64,000 nucleotides of DNA from Aplysia californica (Eukaryota > Mollusca > Gastropoda > Aplysiida > Aplysiidae), in NCBI RefSeq assembly GCF_000002075.1, contig NW_004798074.1, positions 142,560 through 206,559 of the forward strand, given 5' to 3'. Positions 62,928 to 64,000 of the stretch are shown here, one piece after another. The notes below the pieces were generated by a model that was not told the DNA's origin, did not search any database, and was given only the letters and a program-made list of their open reading frames with translations. Numbering within the stretch: position 1 is the first letter of the stretch; each line of letters begins with the position of its first letter. The position numbers and the translations under genes were made by a program.

Positions 62928-64000
62928 AGTGGCTAGCCGTACTTAAAGTACGGCTAGACTGAGAGTCTAGCCGTTTAACTTAAGTATGGCTAGACTGCCA
63001 GTCTAGCCGTACTTAGATCTAGGTTTGGCCTTATCGATTCAAGCCTGTTAAGTACACAGGTCTCATTAGATCTAGATCTAGATCTAGTAAATTATTCAAG
63101 TTGAAATAACATGCAAGTCAGTAAGGCACCTTTTGGTTTTGTCTGAAATACAAATACTTTTGTAGGCATTGCAAACTAAAAATTTCGAAAGTGGCTATTC
63201 TCACCCGCCCAGAAGTTCTCGCAAGATCTACTCCTCCCCTCTTCTCTCTCTCTCTGTCTCTTTCTGAATACTGTCTATCGGTGTGGACGATCAAATTGAC
63301 CAAAACAAAGTTTAAAAATGATGTTAAAACACAAAAGTAAATTAATTTGGTTGTCTACAAAGATGCTACGGCTATTTAACTTTTCGAATCGAGCCGAACT
63401 ACGCGGGTCGCCATTTTGTTTTGTTCTCTCTCTTTCTCTCTCTCACTCTCTCTCTCTCCACTGCCCACAGACAAAATTGTACGCTTTTAGTAGGCTACAA
63501 GTACAGTTGTAATGGAACGTTTGTTCACAGCACAGAATTCTACAATTTTTCTCTTATCACAGTGTAGAATTCTGTGGTTTAGGGTAAACGCAAAATTTGT
63601 TGACACGCGCACCGGGTGAGAATAGCCACAAGACCCGCCTGCACTATTCTCACCCCGGGTGAGAATAGAGGTGGCCAAAAATTTCACAATTCAGCCATCA
63701 ATATTAAGTCTTGTACGGCTAGCCTGACAGTCTAGCCGTCCTTAAGTATGGCTAGCCTGGCTGTCTACCCGTACTTAAGTACGGCTAGATTGCCAGTCTA
63801 GCCGTACTTATCTTAGAAAGGCCCTATTAACATTAGAAAACAGGAGGTTTTAAAAACTGTCATTAAGGCACCTGGTCTTGTCTCAAATACAAATACTTTA
63901 GTGTCTTTAGGTACTGCACACTAAAAATGTATACTTACAATTCAGTAGGCCTATTTTTTGTAAATGGTCAGTCTAGCCATCATATTAAGAATAAGTACGG
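62928..64000. repeat. Tandem array of palindrome clusters, about 750-bp period
   Basis: CTAGCCGTACTTAAGTACGG-type inverted units occur at 62933-63016, 63712-63816 and again at the window end (63970-64000). Between clusters a second shared block (AAGGCACC, TTTGTCT-like, AAATACAAATACTTT) occurs at 63123-63185 and 63867-63935. The repeated order shows a tandem duplication that continues beyond the right edge. Confidence 0.8.
63191..63629. mobile_element. 439-bp fold-back segment with exact 17-bp inverted ends
   Basis: GTGGCTATTCTCACCCG at 63191-63207 is the exact reverse complement of 63613-63629. A further hairpin with arms CTATTCTCACC and GGTGAGAATAG lies at 63644-63668. No target duplication or coding region is evident. 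Confidence 0.7.

Overview
The window is animal nuclear DNA: intron-rich genes, long repeat-filled introns and intergenic spacers, many microsatellites, and a dense population of tRNA-derived SINEs, LINE remnants and short inverted-repeat DNA transposons. Protein similarity to vertebrate orthologues, the recurrent CTAGATCTAGATC strings and the style of the SINE/LINE population suggest a lophotrochozoan, most likely a mollusc (gastropod is my best guess). The sequence alone does not fix the species.

Three host genes can be read. (1) 0.56-17.07 kb, minus strand: the first 18 coding exons (about 1,101 residues) of DYNC2H1, the heavy chain of cytoplasmic dynein-2, the retrograde intraflagellar transport motor. 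The gene runs off the left edge. (2) 25.16-32.34 kb, plus strand: a complete eight-coding-exon DCUN1D4/5-type gene (DCN1-like cullin neddylation co-factor, 234 residues). It is transcribed away from DYNC2H1, so the two are head to head across a spacer swollen by a LINE that itself holds two younger insertions. (3) 48.17-59.80 kb, minus strand: a DDIAS (noxin) orthologue with an RPA1-like OB fold and zinc ribbon encoded by three small exons, then one exon of about 4.3 kb coding a long serine-rich tail that ends in SPDLFI. DCUN1D5 and DDIAS are tail to tail, with about 15.8 kb of repeats between them.

The remainder is mobile or tandem DNA. DNA transposons with definable ends: a nearly full-length Tc1-like element (53.4 kb, in a DDIAS intron), a piggyBac-type element between TTAA sites (35.25 kb), two hAT-type elements with exact 8-bp target duplications (28.2 and 61.75 kb), several pogo/Tigger-type MITEs with TA duplications (26.6, 40.4, 46.8, 57.6 kb plus partial copies), two elements with possible 4-bp duplications (38.1, 44.85 kb) and a 1.5-kb element with palindromic ends inside the LINE (19.7 kb). 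At least four SINE-like families recur. The right edge (62.9-64.0 kb) is a tandem array of palindrome clusters and fold-back segments.

The most unusual pattern is that several intronic minisatellites are built from copies of the neighbouring exon-intron junction (DYNC2H1 exon 17 donor, exon 4 acceptor, exon 18 donor; probably DCUN1D5 last-exon acceptor), so they lay out rows of decoy splice sites. Other notable points are the conserved DYNC2H1-DCUN1D5 divergent pair, a GC-AG intron in DYNC2H1, an exact 379-bp duplication in two DYNC2H1 introns, and repeated DLF motifs in DDIAS. I found no convincing previously unknown gene system; the novelty is in gene structure and repeats.
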